Source of the DNA: Archangium sp.
Lineage (GTDB): Bacteria; Myxococcota; Myxococcia; Myxococcales; Myxococcaceae
DNA: 64,000 bases
NCBI GenBank assembly: GCA_030681645.1
Contig: JAUXRX010000035.1
Location: 1-64,000, forward strand
Reading direction: 5' to 3'
Position numbers and translations under genes: made by a program. Below, one piece after another: positions 42,822 through 51,649 of the stretch. The notes under the pieces were generated by a model that worked only from the letters and a program-made list of their open reading frames with translations, had not been told where the DNA came from and ran no database searches. How positions within the stretch are numbered: the stretch's first letter is position 1; each line of letters starts with the position of its first letter.

Positions 42822-44666
42822 TCAGGACAGCATGAGCTCGTTGATGCGCCGCACGAACGTGGCGGGGTCATCGAGCTGCCCGCCCTCGGCGAGCAGGGCT
42901 TGATCGAACAGCACCGCCGACCAGTCATCGAACTTCGCTTCCTCGCGCTGCAGCCGCAGCACCACGGGGTGCTTCGGGTTGATCTCGAGGATGGGCTTCA
43001 CGTCGGGCGCCTTCTGCCCCGCGGCCTTCAAGATGCGCGCGAGGTTGCCTGAGAGCTCGTGCTCGTCCGCGACGAGGCAGGCGGGGCTCTGGGTGAGGCG
43101 GTGGGTGATGCGCACCTGCTTCACGCGCGCGCCCAGCGAGCGGGCGATCTTCTCGGTGAGGTCCTTGAGGTGCGAAGCCTCTTCTTCCTGCTGCTTCTTC
43201 TCGGCCTCGTCTTCGAGCTTGCCCAGGTCGAGGTCGCCCCTGGCGACGGACACCAGGTGCTTGCCTTCGAACTCGGTGAGCTGCGCCACCACCCACTCGT
43301 CGACGCGATCCGACAGGAGCAGCACCTCGAGCCCCTTCTTGCGGAACACCTCGAGGTGGGGGCTGTGCTTCGCCGCGTTGAAGGTCTCGGCGGTGACGAA
43401 GAAGATCTGCTGCTGCTCGGGCTTCATGCGCGCGACGTAGTCGGCGAGCGAGACGTTTTCTTCGGGCTGGTCGGTGTGCGTCGAGGCGAAGCGCAGCAGC
43501 TTTGAGAGCTTGTCCCTGCTCGAGAAGTCGATGACGCCTTCCTTGAGCACGCGGCCGAACCCGGTCCAGAACTTCGAGTACTTCTCCTGGTCGGTCTCGG
43601 CCAGCGAGGTCAGCAGCGTGAGCACGCGGGTGGTGCAGCCCTTGCGGAGCGTCTCGATGTCCTTGCTCTGCTGCAGGAGCTCGCGTGACACGTTGAGCGG
43701 CAGGTCTGCGCTGTCGACCACGCCGCGCACGAAGCGCAGCCACGGCGGCAGCAGCTGCTCGGCGTCGTCCATGATGAAGACCCGGCGCACGTAGAGCTTC
43801 ACCCCGTGGCGAGCGGCGCGGTCGTGCAGGTCGAGCGGCGGGTGAGACGGCACGTAGAGGAGCTGCGTGTATTCCTGCGTGCCTTCCACCTTCGCGTGCG
43901 TCCACGCCAGCGGAGGCACGGGGTCGTGCGAGACGTGCGTGTAGAACGCCTTGTAGTCGTCGTCGGTCAGCTCGCTCTTGGGGCGTGCCCAGAGCGCGGA
44001 GGCCTGGTTGACGGTGCGCTCGCCCATCACGATGGGCTGCACCACGTGGTCCGAGTACTTGTGGATGATGGACTCGAGCTTCCAGTCCGAGAGCAGGTCT
44101 TCCTGGCCTTCGCGGAGGTGCAGGGTCAGCTCGGTGCCGCGCTCGGGGCGCTCGAGGGTCGTGACCGAGAACTGGCCGGCGCCGTCGGAGCTCCACTCGA
44201 CGCCGTGAGCGGCCTTGTCGCCCGCCCGGCGGGTGCGCACGGTGACGCGGTCGGCGACGATGAACGCCGAGTAGAAGCCCACGCCGAACTGGCCGATGAG
44301 GTGGGCGTCCTTCTGCTGGTCGCCGGTCAGGCGCGAGAAGAACTCCTTCGTGCCCGAGCGCGCGATGGTGCCCAGGTTCGAGATGGTCTCCTCGCGGTTC
44401 ATGCCGATGCCGTTGTCGGTGATGGTCAGCGTGCGCGCGTCTTTGTCGAAGGCGAGGCGGATCTTGAAGTCGCCGCCGCCGCCTTCCAGGAGCGCGGCGT
44501 CGTGCAGCGCCTCGAAGCGCAGCTTGTCGCACGCGTCGGAGGCGTTGGAGATCAGCTCGCGGAGGAAGATTTCCCGGTTGCTGTAGAGCGAGTGGATCAT
44601 GAGGTGCAGCAGCTGCTTCACCTCGGCCTGGAAGCTGAGCGTCTCGGGGGTCGTGTCGGTCGTCAT
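42822..44666 (-). CDS. htpG: Chaperone protein HtpG (Hsp90)
   Basis: 614 residues. SFQAEVKQLLHLMIHSLYSN, REIFLRELISNASDACDKLR, the ATP-site DNGIGM and GQFGVGFYSAFIVAD are diagnostic of Hsp90 N-domains; the middle and C-terminal dimerisation domains follow, ending at the leucine-rich LMLS. An ATP-driven cytosolic chaperone. Length matches the family. The region upstream (44667-44848) shows no clear CIRCE element, so heat regulation is not evident from sequence. Confidence 0.97.
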   Translation of the reverse strand: MTTDTTPETLSFQAEVKQLLHLMIHSLYSNREIFLRELISNASDACDKLRFEALHDAALLEGGGGDFKIRLAFDKDARTLTITDNGIGMNREETISNLGTIARSGTKEFFSRLTGDQQKDAHLIGQFGVGFYSAFIVADRVTVRTRRAGDKAAHGVEWSSDGAGQFSVTTLERPERGTELTLHLREGQEDLLSDWKLESIIHKYSDHVVQPIVMGERTVNQASALWARPKSELTDDDYKAFYTHVSHDPVPPLAWTHAKVEGTQEYTQLLYVPSHPPLDLHDRAARHGVKLYVRRVFIMDDAEQLLPPWLRFVRGVVDSADLPLNVSRELLQQSKDIETLRKGCTTRVLTLLTSLAETDQEKYSKFWTGFGRVLKEGVIDFSSRDKLSKLLRFASTHTDQPEENVSLADYVARMKPEQQQIFFVTAETFNAAKHSPHLEVFRKKGLEVLLLSDRVDEWVVAQLTEFEGKHLVSVARGDLDLGKLEDEAEKKQQEEEASHLKDLTEKIARSLGARVKQVRITHRLTQSPACLVADEHELSGNLARILKAAGQKAPDVKPILEINPKHPVVLRLQREEAKFDDWSAVLFDQALLAEGGQLDDPATFVRRINELMLS

Positions 44667-44848
44667 GGAGGTGCCGCGATTTCCTTCACCGGGTCCGCAG
44701 TTGCAAGTTGTTCAAAGGGCCACGTCAGCCTGATGGACTGAGCCTTCAGTCTGATGAGCCGGGAGGCGGTTGAGCGGCCCGCGGCGACCCAAGCCGTCGA
44801 GTTCATGCCGATCGGCCGGCGGCGCGGAACTTGCGTCCGTCCGCCGGA

Positions 44849-45088
44849 ATGAACGCACGTTCGAGGCCTTCGGCTGATCCCGTTGCCATGCGTCGGGAGC
44901 TCTGCCTGAGCGACCCCTGCGACATCCTCTCGCCGGCGTTCCTGCGTTTCGTCATCAGGTTCAGCGAGCGCCTCGATATCGACATTCCGAGTGAGCACTA
45001 CGCGCTTCTGACGACCGTCGGCGGGTGCGTCGACTACCTCGGGCGCCTCGAGGCCGCGCAGAGAGCGGCTGTGGCTCGTCCGGTCTGA
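44849..45088 (+). CDS. Acyl carrier protein-like fragment without phosphopantetheine Ser
   Basis: 79 residues from ATG 44849; ATG 44888 would give 66. FLRFVIRFSERLDIDIPSEH followed by YALLTTVGGCVDYLGRL matches helices II-IV of acyl carrier proteins (ELVMALEEEFDIEIPDE, ITTVGDAVDYI). The conserved DSL, whose Ser carries the 4'-phosphopantetheine arm, aligns with DIL, and helix I is missing. It therefore cannot carry acyl groups in the normal way and may be a binding-only relic. Followed by a CheY-like regulator 37 bp downstream. Confidence 0.6.
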   Translation: MNARSRPSADPVAMRRELCLSDPCDILSPAFLRFVIRFSERLDIDIPSEHYALLTTVGGCVDYLGRLEAAQRAAVARPV

Positions 45089-45125
45089 CGCAGTCTCTTC
45101 AAGCCCTCGCGCCTCGGGGAATCGG

Positions 45126-45560
45126 ATGAAGAAGAGCAACACCCAGCTCCTCGTCGTCGATGACAGCGCGTCCATGCGACGGCGCCTCTGCGAGCTGCTC
45201 CACGAGTTGGGTTTCGCCAACATCCACGAGGCGGCCAACGGCGCGGTGGCGCTCGACCTGTTCCAGCGCACTCCGTACGACGTGGTGATCACCGACTGGT
45301 ACATGCCCTACGCCACCGGCATCGACCTGCTCCGCGCCATCCGCGGCGGCGCGCAGCGCAGCGCCACGCCGGTGCTGGTGCTCACGGGAAACGTGACCAT
45401 GGCGCGGATCGTCGAGGCCATCGAGGCCGGCGCCAACGGCTTCGTCACCAAGCCCTTCGTGGCCCACTCGCTGTCAGAGAAGGTGCTGCGCCTGGTCGCG
45501 GCGCTACCGCCGGTGACCGAGTTCGAGCCGCCGATGCGGTCGTGGGGGCGGCGCGCATGA
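45126..45560 (+). CDS. Single-domain CheY-like response regulator
   Basis: 144 residues, almost entirely a receiver domain: acidic Asp12-Asp13, phospho-acceptor Asp57 in VVITDWYMP, LVLTGN and Lys in FVTKPF. No output domain, so it acts through protein contacts. A short Pro/Arg tail ends GRRA. Its stop overlaps the start of the DLH-like gene (ATGA), so the two are translationally coupled. The kinase partner is not apparent. Confidence 0.93.
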   Translation: MKKSNTQLLVVDDSASMRRRLCELLHELGFANIHEAANGAVALDLFQRTPYDVVITDWYMPYATGIDLLRAIRGGAQRSATPVLVLTGNVTMARIVEAIEAGANGFVTKPFVAHSLSEKVLRLVAALPPVTEFEPPMRSWGRRA

Positions 45561-46252
45561 GCGCCTTCACCGGGGAGCCGACCTCTTCGCTCGACGGCGC
45601 CGTCGACGAGCAGCCCGTCGAGGTGCCGGTGCACCATGGCAAGCTGGGCGCGCTGCTCTTCCTCCCGGCTGTTTGCGATGCGGGGGTGGTCTTCGCGCAC
45701 CCCAGCGGCATCGCGCGGCTCAGCCGGCGCGAGCGCTTCGTGGCCAGCGCCCTGGCGCGCGCGGGCTTCGCCACGCTGCTGGTCGATCTCCTCACCGAGG
45801 ACGAAGACGCCGTACGCAAGGGGGCTCACGAAGACCTCGAGTTGCTGACCGAGCGGCTCCTCACCGCTGCGTTCTGGCTGAGCGCGTCCAGGCGGGTTCC
45901 GCTCGGCTACCTCGGGGTGGGGACTGCCGCGGCCGCCGCCCTGGTCGCGACGGCCATCGAGCCCGGCCGCGCGCGCGCCGTGGTCTCGCGCGGGTCTCGC
46001 GCGGGCTTCGCCGACGCTTCGCTGCTCACCTCGCCCGTGCCCGCGCTCTTCATCGTGCCGGCCGGTCCCGCAGGCGAACTCGCCGCCACCAGCCTGCTGG
46101 CACCCCGGCGGAGGCTGGAGATCGTGCCGGCCACCACCGCTGACTTCGCCGAAGGCGACGCCCTCGATCGCGTGACGGCGCTGAGCACCGCCTGGTTCAC
46201 CCAGTGGCTCGACCCACGGGACGTCGGGGTGATCGATTGCTCTCCCGCCTGA
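45557..46252 (+). CDS. Dienelactone hydrolase-fold protein lacking catalytic residues
   Basis: 231 residues from the ATG in the 4-bp overlap. The alpha/beta hydrolase fold is visible: GVVFAHPSGIARLSRRERFV, ARAGFATLLVDLLTEDED and AVVSRGSRAGFAD match small DLH-like proteins. The nucleophile elbow, usually GASTGAAAAL in this subgroup, reads GVGTAAAAAL, so Ser is replaced by Val. The acid segment LLIVGGxD reads FIVPAGPAG and the GATHLFEE His segment reads PATTADFAEG, so all three triad positions appear lost. Probably a non-enzymatic partner of the co-translated regulator. DLH and ACP genes commonly co-occur in bacterial stress clusters. Confidence 0.8.
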   Translation: MSAFTGEPTSSLDGAVDEQPVEVPVHHGKLGALLFLPAVCDAGVVFAHPSGIARLSRRERFVASALARAGFATLLVDLLTEDEDAVRKGAHEDLELLTERLLTAAFWLSASRRVPLGYLGVGTAAAAALVATAIEPGRARAVVSRGSRAGFADASLLTSPVPALFIVPAGPAGELAATSLLAPRRRLEIVPATTADFAEGDALDRVTALSTAWFTQWLDPRDVGVIDCSPA

Positions 46253-46418
46253 TCACCATCGTGACGGCCGGATTGAGCGTCAGCAGGTTTGAGCTCTGTG
46301 CCCAGCTCGGGAAGCGCCGCCCAGCAGAGAACGCGAGGGTGCACCACTGCCGTGTAAACAACGGGGCACTCCTCGCTGTTTTCCGGTGCCTTTCGCGGAG
46401 TTGCGAGCGCTGGGCGAG

Positions 46419-46434
46419 GGGCACGGCTCTTGCG
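46419..46434 (+). promoter_or_regulatory. Candidate sigma-54 (-24/-12) promoter
   Basis: ggGCACGgctcTTGCg fits the RpoN consensus GGCACG-N4-TTGC with GG and GC exactly ten bases apart. It lies 14 bp before the GTG of the lipoprotein gene, which would give a nearly leaderless transcript. An FHA/sigma-54 activator is encoded at 54107-55372. Confidence 0.45.
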
Positions 46435-46447
46435 AACGGTCGTCTGA

Positions 46448-48625
46448 GTGAGACCTCCCTCGATCATTTCAGCCGCCGTCACCGCAGCGTTCGTCTGCCT
46501 GTGCTGCAGCTGCGAACCCGCGCCCGTCGAAGAGGAGGAGCTGCCCGAGTTCGTGCCCCCGCCTGACGTCTGCAACAAGCAAGACGAGGCGCTCACCACC
46601 GCGGCATGCGCGCTCCCGCTGGGGCAGGTGCAGCGCGAGCTCATCGGAGCCCTGGGTGATCAGGACTGGTACGTGGTGCAGCTGCCCGCGGGCCTCACCG
46701 ACCGCAGCCTGCTGCACGTCAGGGCCAGCTACTCGGTCCCTGCGACGGCCGTGAACCTGTCGATCAACGTGCTGCGGATGAACGGCATGAGCATCGCCAG
46801 CGGCGCGGACGTGCACGCGCAGGCCGCACCGAAGCCCGTGGACCTGATCGTTCCTTTCAACGAGTCGGGCACGAAGCTCCTGGTGATGGTGTCGGACCTG
46901 GCGACGGGTGGCCGCCAGCACCTCGACCTGCGCGCGCCCTACTCGCTGATGGTGGAGCTGGTGGAGAACCCCGACGCCAACGAGCCCAACGACACCACCC
47001 CCACGCCCATCGCGCTCACCGCCGCGGGTGCCTCGGTGAAGGGGAGCCAGACGGGCTACGTGGCCACCGCGAACGACGTCGATCGCTTCTCCTTCGAGGT
47101 GCCGGCAGGGCGCAAGGTCACCCACCTGCACATCACCGCGGCGAAGCTGACCGCGCCCCCTGCCTACAAGCTCGCGTACACGCTGAAGGACTCCAGCGAC
47201 GTGCCCGTGGCGGAAGGCTTCGTGGCCAACGAGTTCAACGGCGTGGACCTGGCGACCGTGCGCATCACCAACGGCGGCAGGTACACGTTGGTGATCCAGG
47301 GCTACCGCGGCGGCGCGAACAACATGGTGACGACGGTCCCGGGCGACCTGCGGCAGCAATACCAGGTGGACGTGTTGGTGCTCCCGGAGTCGGACACGTA
47401 CGAGCCCAACGACACCATGCAGACGGCGCGGCCGGTGACGCTGAGCGCGCCGGGCAACACCGCGAACATCACCGCGCGCATCGGGCACGTGCCGGATCCA
47501 GACTGGTTCGGCGTCGACGTGGCGCCGAGCACGAAGCCGACGGTGCTCTATTACAAGGTGAACCCCACCACGAACGGCGGGCGGTTCCCGGCGCTGCCCG
47601 GGCGGATGGATCGAATGGTCCGCGTGTTCCTGCCCGTGACGCAGGGGGCGACCGAGGCGGACCGGCAGAACGCCTGCCGGACCAACGCCAACGTCTGCCC
47701 GCGCAAGGACAACGACGATGACCAGACGAGGGCGACGGTCGACGCGTACTGCGGCCTCTCGCCGCCGCGCTGCATGATCTCCTCGCGCGAGGAGAACCCG
47801 GAGTTCACCGGCCTCAGGAACTTCGAAGGCGCCATCCCGCTGCCGCCGCACGCGTCGCCCCTGCGCCTCTACGTGCTCGTGCAGGACGACGGCAGCAACT
47901 GGGCGGACGACCTCGACTACCAGCTCAAGCTCGAGTGGCGCGCCGATGCCGACGAGGAGTCGCGGTTCGTCGGTTCGTCCGAGCAGACCGTGGTGCGGAC
48001 GCTGGCCAGCGACCCCGGGAGCACCTTCCCCGTTCCCGCGTCAGGCGCGGCGTTCGAGCTCAACGGCAGCCTCTCGTACGGGCACGGGTTCACCCGCAAC
48101 CTGGACCCGGCCGACGCGCAGGGCGTGCGCGCGCCCGATGACTACGACGTCTACACGAGCGACTCGGACCGCTACGAACTGCGCTTCCCCGCCGGCATGA
48201 CCGGAGACCGGACCTGGGAGCTGCAGTGGGAGATCGAGCACGGCAACGCGGGAGGGCCGCCGTACGACGTGGTGCTGGAGATCGAGTTCTGCGTGGGCAC
48301 CGGGTGCACGGTGGTGGCGCGCAGCATCGGCTACAAGGGCGGGAACCTCGGCGCGTGGCACAGCGCGGGCGTGCAGGGCGCGGCGTTCCAGCCGGTGTAC
48401 AGCAAGTCGACGCTGTCAGACCGCACGCAGGTGACGGCGCTCGCGTGGGGCTGCTTCTGCTTCGAGAACCGCTTCGTCCAGGCGGGGAAGTTCTTCCTCA
48501 CCGTCACCGGCGTGGACCGCACGTCCTACGCGAACACGCCGTACCACGTGCGCACCGCGTACACGGCGTACCCGAAGCCGTACAACGGCGGCATGTGCCC
48601 CGTCGCGTGCGAGTTCAGCAAGTAG
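46448..48625 (+). CDS. Large lipoprotein with PPC-like beta domains
   Basis: 725 residues from GTG. Lipoprotein signal SIISAAVTAAFVCLCCSC. Pre-peptidase C-terminal-like domains begin with DQDWYVVQLPAG, ANEPNDTTPTPIALT and YEPNDTMQTARPVTLS, each followed by the DxDxF/DWFGVDV pattern; such domains mediate surface display and matrix binding. Residues about 410-450 hold a Cys-rich, Asp-rich segment (RKDNDDDQTRATV) and the end is GGMCPVACEFSK. Outer-membrane lipoprotein probably facing outwards. A sigma-54-type promoter lies just upstream; 115 bp separate it from the next lipoprotein. Confidence 0.8.
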   Translation: MRPPSIISAAVTAAFVCLCCSCEPAPVEEEELPEFVPPPDVCNKQDEALTTAACALPLGQVQRELIGALGDQDWYVVQLPAGLTDRSLLHVRASYSVPATAVNLSINVLRMNGMSIASGADVHAQAAPKPVDLIVPFNESGTKLLVMVSDLATGGRQHLDLRAPYSLMVELVENPDANEPNDTTPTPIALTAAGASVKGSQTGYVATANDVDRFSFEVPAGRKVTHLHITAAKLTAPPAYKLAYTLKDSSDVPVAEGFVANEFNGVDLATVRITNGGRYTLVIQGYRGGANNMVTTVPGDLRQQYQVDVLVLPESDTYEPNDTMQTARPVTLSAPGNTANITARIGHVPDPDWFGVDVAPSTKPTVLYYKVNPTTNGGRFPALPGRMDRMVRVFLPVTQGATEADRQNACRTNANVCPRKDNDDDQTRATVDAYCGLSPPRCMISSREENPEFTGLRNFEGAIPLPPHASPLRLYVLVQDDGSNWADDLDYQLKLEWRADADEESRFVGSSEQTVVRTLASDPGSTFPVPASGAAFELNGSLSYGHGFTRNLDPADAQGVRAPDDYDVYTSDSDRYELRFPAGMTGDRTWELQWEIEHGNAGGPPYDVVLEIEFCVGTGCTVVARSIGYKGGNLGAWHSAGVQGAAFQPVYSKSTLSDRTQVTALAWGCFCFENRFVQAGKFFLTVTGVDRTSYANTPYHVRTAYTAYPKPYNGGMCPVACEFSK

Positions 48626-48740
48626 CGGACGCCCGCCTTTGCGTTCGAAGACGGCACGGCCACGCTCGGACCCAGGGTCAACAGCTCGGCCAACGCCCCG
48701 CTCGACACCGGGGAATGACTGTTGGCATGGTTCGGCACCA

Positions 48741-50501
48741 ATGCGCGAGACCAGAGCCATTCTCCTCTGCTTCGTCGTCCTCGGTGTGGCCTGTCAGGGC
48801 ACTGTCTCCGCGCCGGACGCCCGCGAGCCAGACGCGGGCTTGCTGCCCAGCGACGGAGGCGACCTCGCGGGTGACGCTGGCGGGCCCGACGCAGGGCTGA
48901 CCGACACCGACGCAGGGCCGGCACCAGCGGATGCCGGGACTCCACCAGACGGCGGCACGCCCTCGGGGGACGCCGGCATCACCGTGCCCCCCGCCTGCGG
49001 CGGCGTGTCGTGGTACCTCTCACCGAGCGGCGCCGACTCCAATGCCGGCACCTCGGTAGCCTTGCCCTTCCGCAGCTTCGGCCGCGCCTTCGCTGCCATG
49101 GCCGCCGGCGACACCCTGGTGCTCCTGGACGGCACCTACTCCGAGGCGGCGGGCACCGGCACGCTGAACTGGACCAGCAGCGCGGGGGGACAGGTCCTCT
49201 CCGGCGTCGACGTGGGACACATGACGTGCGTGATGGCTCAGCACCCCGGCAGCGTGCGCGTGATGGGCGGCTTGTTCGTGGGGCGCTCGTTCCGCAAGGA
49301 CCGCTTCATCCTCATCGACGGCCTCACCTTCGAAGGTGGGCCCAGCAGCCTCTACAACTCGGACTCCATCGTGGTTCGCAACACCGGGTTCATCTCTCGA
49401 ACCAACGGGGCCGGGGGCATCCTCGGCACGGGCTCGAACGATGGTGACTGGGGGAACACCAACCTGCTCTTCGAGGACGTGTGGATCGGCGGCCAGGCGC
49501 GCATCGGGCTGCTGGTGTACCGCTCCGACCACGTGGTGGTTCGCCGCGCCGTCATTCACCTCGAGGGTTGTGCGTCGCACACCGACGAGTGCGGCAACAA
49601 CACCGGCAACGCCGTCGTCGGCTCCACCATCTACAACTCGCACCACGTCTCGTTCCAGAACGTGCTGCACCTGGACTCCAGGCTGGGCCCCGGTGGCTAC
49701 TCGGGTGCCGCCGACATCCAGACCGCCTGGCATGACAACTTCTTCTTCCCCTTCGGCGCCAACAGCTGGCTGGGGGTGGTGTCCCTCAACTCGCAGTTGG
49801 CCGGCATGTACCCGGAGGTCGACGACCTGCAGGGCATGACGGCGCACCAGCCACTTTTCACCTTCAAGGACATCGTCGTCGTTGGAGCCGCCTCCGGCGT
49901 TTCGGCCCAGTCGCCTACGGACATGGCGCGGAAGGACCTGGTCATCGACGGGCTGACAGTGGTGGTGCCCAACGGAGCCACCGGCGACGCCGTGCGCGTC
50001 GGCCCCCAGTTCAGCGGGGTCACCAGCGCCACCAACTCCCTGCGCAACGTGATCGCCCTCGGGGCTGGGCGCTTCGGGGTGAACTCCGCCGTACCGCCCA
50101 GCCATGTCGACGTGTTCGGCACCTTCTCGCAGGGTGCCTACAACCAGACCCAGTGCGTCACCGGCTGCTACACCACCGACCCCCGGGCTGACGGGCCGAC
50201 GCCCTCGCTGCGCTACCCCGTGCGCATCGAGGCAGGCTCGTTCCTGGCCGACAAGGGCTTCGGCGGCGGACCGCTGGGCGCCACCATCGTCAACCGCTAC
50301 GGCACCGATGGCACTTTCTTCGGGCAGGCCGGGTACGACACCCTCAGCGCCACGCCGCTGTGGCCCTGGCCCAATCAGGTGCGCCTTGTTCGGGAGCTTT
50401 GTCCGGTCGGCAACACTGCCGGCGTCTGCGGCGCCACCACGCTCTCGCACTACATTTGGGAGTCTCTGGGATCCTCCTGTCCTGCCGGGGTGTGTCAGTA
50501 G
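48741..50501 (+). CDS. Lipoprotein with right-handed parallel beta-helix
   Basis: 586 residues from ATG. Signal AILLCFVVLGVAC, Cys19. A long Asp/Ala/Gly/Pro linker (DAGLLPSDGGDLAGDAGGPD) spans about 25-85. Then WYLSPSGADSNAGTSVALPF and FRSFGRAFAAMAAGDTLVLLDGTY open a parallel beta-helix fold like pectate lyases and polysaccharide-binding surface proteins, with turn repeats DGLTFEGG, VRRAVIHLEG and IVVVGAASG. No catalytic set can be identified. It is probably a carbohydrate-binding or degrading surface protein; 32 bp later the Cys-rich lipoprotein follows on the same strand. Confidence 0.8.
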   Translation: MRETRAILLCFVVLGVACQGTVSAPDAREPDAGLLPSDGGDLAGDAGGPDAGLTDTDAGPAPADAGTPPDGGTPSGDAGITVPPACGGVSWYLSPSGADSNAGTSVALPFRSFGRAFAAMAAGDTLVLLDGTYSEAAGTGTLNWTSSAGGQVLSGVDVGHMTCVMAQHPGSVRVMGGLFVGRSFRKDRFILIDGLTFEGGPSSLYNSDSIVVRNTGFISRTNGAGGILGTGSNDGDWGNTNLLFEDVWIGGQARIGLLVYRSDHVVVRRAVIHLEGCASHTDECGNNTGNAVVGSTIYNSHHVSFQNVLHLDSRLGPGGYSGAADIQTAWHDNFFFPFGANSWLGVVSLNSQLAGMYPEVDDLQGMTAHQPLFTFKDIVVVGAASGVSAQSPTDMARKDLVIDGLTVVVPNGATGDAVRVGPQFSGVTSATNSLRNVIALGAGRFGVNSAVPPSHVDVFGTFSQGAYNQTQCVTGCYTTDPRADGPTPSLRYPVRIEAGSFLADKGFGGGPLGATIVNRYGTDGTFFGQAGYDTLSATPLWPWPNQVRLVRELCPVGNTAGVCGATTLSHYIWESLGSSCPAGVCQ

Positions 50502-50533
50502 CCCCCTGTCTGTCTGATGAGGAACTGCCCCGG

Positions 50534-51649
50534 ATGAGATCGTGGAACCTGGTCGCGACACTCTTCGTCGCCTGCCCTCCGCCCATCGCGGTCGTCCCGG
50601 CTGTGTCCGTCGAGGACTTCTGTGCGCAGTACACCGAGGCGGAGTGCCGCTTCGCGCTGCGATGTCAGCCGCACTACGATCGCCTCGAAGGCTGCCTCGC
50701 GCTCAAGGCCGGTAACGCGAAGGACTGCCTGTCGTCCGTCGCGCAGTCAGTGCGGAGCGGGCGCGCGGCCTGGAATGGAGCGGTGGCCGCCGAGTGCCTG
50801 ACCGCCCTGGCGGAGGGCAACTGCGCGGCGCCAGCGTGCGATCGGGTCTTCACGCCACAGGTCGCGCCCGGAGGCGCGTGCTTCGAGGGAGTCGAGTGCG
50901 CCGATGCGGGTTGCCTTGGCCTCACCTGCCCGGGTGTCTGCGTTGCCTTCAAGCGAGTTGGCGCAGCGGTGACGGACGCCGACGTGTGCGAGCCTGGCAG
51001 CTACCCCTACGCCGGTTTCTGCCGGGCTCGAGTGGCTGAAGGTGGTTCGTGCGCGATCATCGCGCCGTCGTTCTTTCCTCCCTTCTGTGAGAAGGGCCTC
51101 GCGTGCCTCGGTGAGGTGTGTCGTCAGCCCCGCCCCGCGGGTGCCTCGTGTCTCGACGGAGAAGGCTGCGTGGAGGGCTGGGTCTGCGGAGGGTCTCGGC
51201 GTGCAGACGGCAGTCGAACCTGCATCCCTCTCAATGTTCCTCAGGGAGGAGCCTGCTCGGCCGCAGGCACGGGGCTGTGCCGCATCGACGCGTATTGCGA
51301 TTCGATCGGCCCGGCAGACGGCGTCTGTCGGGCCCGGCAGCCAGCGGGCGGCCCGTGCACCGCGTCCTTGCACTGCTTCTCGCTGCAGTGTGTCGGCGCG
51401 CCGGTGGACGGCGGCACGACTCCGGGTCGGTGCTTCGAGCAGGGTCAGCCGGGAGACCCGTGCAGCGCTGAGCGGAGCTGTGCGTTTCGATCGTTCTGCG
51501 AGGGCGACGGTGGTGCCGGTGTCTGCGTGAGGTCGCGGTCAGCCGGCAGCGCCTGCGTGACGGCCAACGAGTGCGACTCGTTCACCTGTCAGGGAGGTAC
51601 GTGCGTGGAGGGCGCCGCGAGTCTCTGCTCGGATCTCACCCCATACTAA
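50534..51649 (+). CDS. Cys-rich lipoprotein (paralogue of 26930-27811)
   Basis: 371 residues from ATG. Signal RSWNLVATLFVAC gives lipidated Cys14. About 45 Cys are arranged in repeated modules of about 40 residues (GGACFEGVECADAGCLGLTC, EKGLACLGEVC, GCVEGWVCGG, ANECDSFTCQGGTC), Dickkopf/EB-like. Residues 25-75 (VEDFCAQYTEAECRFALRC) match the start of the lipoprotein at 26930, so both belong to one family. Surface-exposed, function unknown. Its stop overlaps the convergent acetyltransferase stop. Confidence 0.8.
   Translation: MRSWNLVATLFVACPPPIAVVPAVSVEDFCAQYTEAECRFALRCQPHYDRLEGCLALKAGNAKDCLSSVAQSVRSGRAAWNGAVAAECLTALAEGNCAAPACDRVFTPQVAPGGACFEGVECADAGCLGLTCPGVCVAFKRVGAAVTDADVCEPGSYPYAGFCRARVAEGGSCAIIAPSFFPPFCEKGLACLGEVCRQPRPAGASCLDGEGCVEGWVCGGSRRADGSRTCIPLNVPQGGACSAAGTGLCRIDAYCDSIGPADGVCRARQPAGGPCTASLHCFSLQCVGAPVDGGTTPGRCFEQGQPGDPCSAERSCAFRSFCEGDGGAGVCVRSRSAGSACVTANECDSFTCQGGTCVEGAASLCSDLTPY

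Noticed and set aside
44667..44760. CIRCE or sigma-32 promoter ahead of htpG
   Set aside because: No TTAGCACTC-N9-GAGTGCTAA and no clear CTTGAAA/CCCCAT pair; only weak AT-rich stretches.
48724..48741. Sigma-54-like sequence TTGGCATGGTTCGGCA before the beta-helix lipoprotein
   Set aside because: GG and GC are nine rather than ten bases apart, a spacing that abolishes RpoN recognition.
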